Under the pieces are notes generated by a model that worked only from the letters and a program-made list of their open reading frames with translations, did no database searches and had not been told where the DNA came from. Made by a program: the position numbers and the translations under genes. Below are positions 63,430 through 64,000 of a DNA stretch of 64,000 bases, piece by piece; the first letter of the stretch is position 1; the number at the start of each line of letters is the position of its first letter. The stretch is from Mesorhizobium sp. B2-3-12. GTDB taxonomy: Bacteria > Pseudomonadota > Alphaproteobacteria > Rhizobiales > Rhizobiaceae. Location of the stretch: contig NZ_VFVR01000002.1 in NCBI RefSeq assembly GCF_006442205.1, forward strand, positions 434,001-498,000. The letters run 5' to 3'.

Positions 63430-64000
63430 ATGGAACTCGGCCTCTACACTTTTGCCGATGTGAGCCCTGTGCCGGGTCCCGGCGCCATCGGCCCGCACGA
63501 GCGGCTGCGCAACCTGATCGAGGAGATCGAACTGGCCGACCAGGTCGGGCTCGATGTCTTTGGCCTCGGCGAACACCATCGGCCCGATTATGCCGCCTCG
63601 GCGCCGGTCGTGGCTTTGGCCGCGGCCGCGGAGCGTTCGAAGCGCATCAAGCTGACCAGTGCGGTCACCGTGCTCTCCTCCGACGACCCGGTGCGCGTCT
63701 TCCAGCAATTCGCCACGCTCGACCTTCTGTCCGGCGGCCGGGCCGAGATCATGGCCGGGCGCGGTTCATTCATCGAATCCTTCCCGTTGTTCGGCTACAA
63801 GCTGGAAGACTATGACGAGCTGTTCGCCGAAAAGCTCGACCTTCTGCTTGCCATCCGCGATCAGGTGAAGGTCACCTGGTCGGGCAGTCTGCGGGCGCCG
63901 ATCAACGATCGCGGCGTCTATCCCAGGCCCTTCCAGGACAGGCTGCCGGTCTGGATCGCCATTGGCGGGACGCCGCAATCGGCCGCTCGCGCCGGCGCGC
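63430..64000 (+). CDS. LLM class flavin-dependent oxidoreductase (partial)
   Basis: The first 190 codons of a luciferase-like monooxygenase: [18 protein letters not shown], then [20 protein letters not shown] (the conserved EHH of the family), [39 protein letters not shown] and [19 protein letters not shown]. The gene continues past the window edge. The Atu/MsuD-like group uses FMN or F420-type cofactors; FMNH2 from a partner reductase is likely. Substrate unknown. Confidence 0.92.
   Translation, partial: MELGLYTFADVSPVPGPGAIGPHERLRNLIEEIELADQVGLDVFGLGEHHRPDYAASAPVVALAAAAERSKRIKLTSAVTVLSSDDPVRVFQQFATLDLLSGGRAEIMAGRGSFIESFPLFGYKLEDYDELFAEKLDLLLAIRDQVKVTWSGSLRAPINDRGVYPRPFQDRLPVWIAIGGTPQSAARAGA

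Overview
The window is a high-GC chromosomal segment from an alphaproteobacterium of the order Hyphomicrobiales (Rhizobiales), most likely a Mesorhizobium-like member of the Phyllobacteriaceae. This rests on conserved gene blocks (infC-rpmI-rplT-pheS-pheT; rpmH-rnpA-yidC ... engB ... argB; dapD ... dapE ... truA; def-fmt), on rhizobial-style palindromic intergenic repeats, and on the density of LysR, TetR, Lrp and ABC-uptake genes. The genus is an inference. No rRNA, CRISPR array, prophage or intact insertion sequence was seen.

Layout. 1-6443: end of infC, a methyltransferase-like membrane protein, ribosomal proteins L35 and L20, and pheS/pheT with an ASCH-domain gene coupled between them. 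6459-12992: accessory metabolism (aldo/keto reductase with divergent LysR, cytochrome b561, YceI, Gfo/Idh/MocA oxidoreductase plus FAD dehydrogenase). 13058-15797: a 2.7 kb segment (LysR, NTF2-like, SDR) bounded by an exact 18-bp copy of the 3' end of a tRNA-Arg gene, which reads as a small integrated island without an integrase. 15780-20282: tRNA-Arg(ACG), a sensor histidine kinase, then rpmH-rnpA-yidC.

20321-33014 is an envelope-stress and efflux region wrapped around the essential GTPase gene engB. It holds two EmrAB-type pumps, two paralogous secreted fasciclin proteins, a TetR repressor with two visible operators, a Tat-exported methionine sulfoxide reductase B, and an ECF sigma factor with an RskA-like anti-sigma factor. 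An ECF-type promoter is visible in front of the fasciclin gene next to the sigma operon. 33152-40540: amidase, argB, a B12-binding radical SAM protein, Lrp plus phenylalanine 4-hydroxylase, VOC protein plus TetR, and another Lrp. 40900-45923: amino-acid uptake and oxidation genes (substrate-binding protein, FAD oxidoreductase, permease without an ATPase gene) and a GMC oxidoreductase with a tiny RR-signal partner.

46109-64000: diguanylate cyclase, pyrimidine 5'-nucleotidase, LOG-family protein, dapD (with a structured leader) and dapE of lysine synthesis, membrane proteins of unknown role, the def-fmt-truA operon interrupted by a VapBC/FitAB toxin-antitoxin pair with its operator, rmuC, GFA protein, a CDF-type transporter, a transglutaminase-like protein, and a SugE/Gdx guanidinium exporter preceded by what looks like a guanidine-II (mini-ykkC) riboswitch. 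The window ends inside a luciferase-like monooxygenase gene.

The clearest non-coding signals are the tRNA-Arg attachment-site duplication, the guanidine-II riboswitch candidate, the TetR and VapBC operators, the ECF promoter, and several families of structured intergenic repeats. All calls come from reading the sequence; no database or folding program was run.
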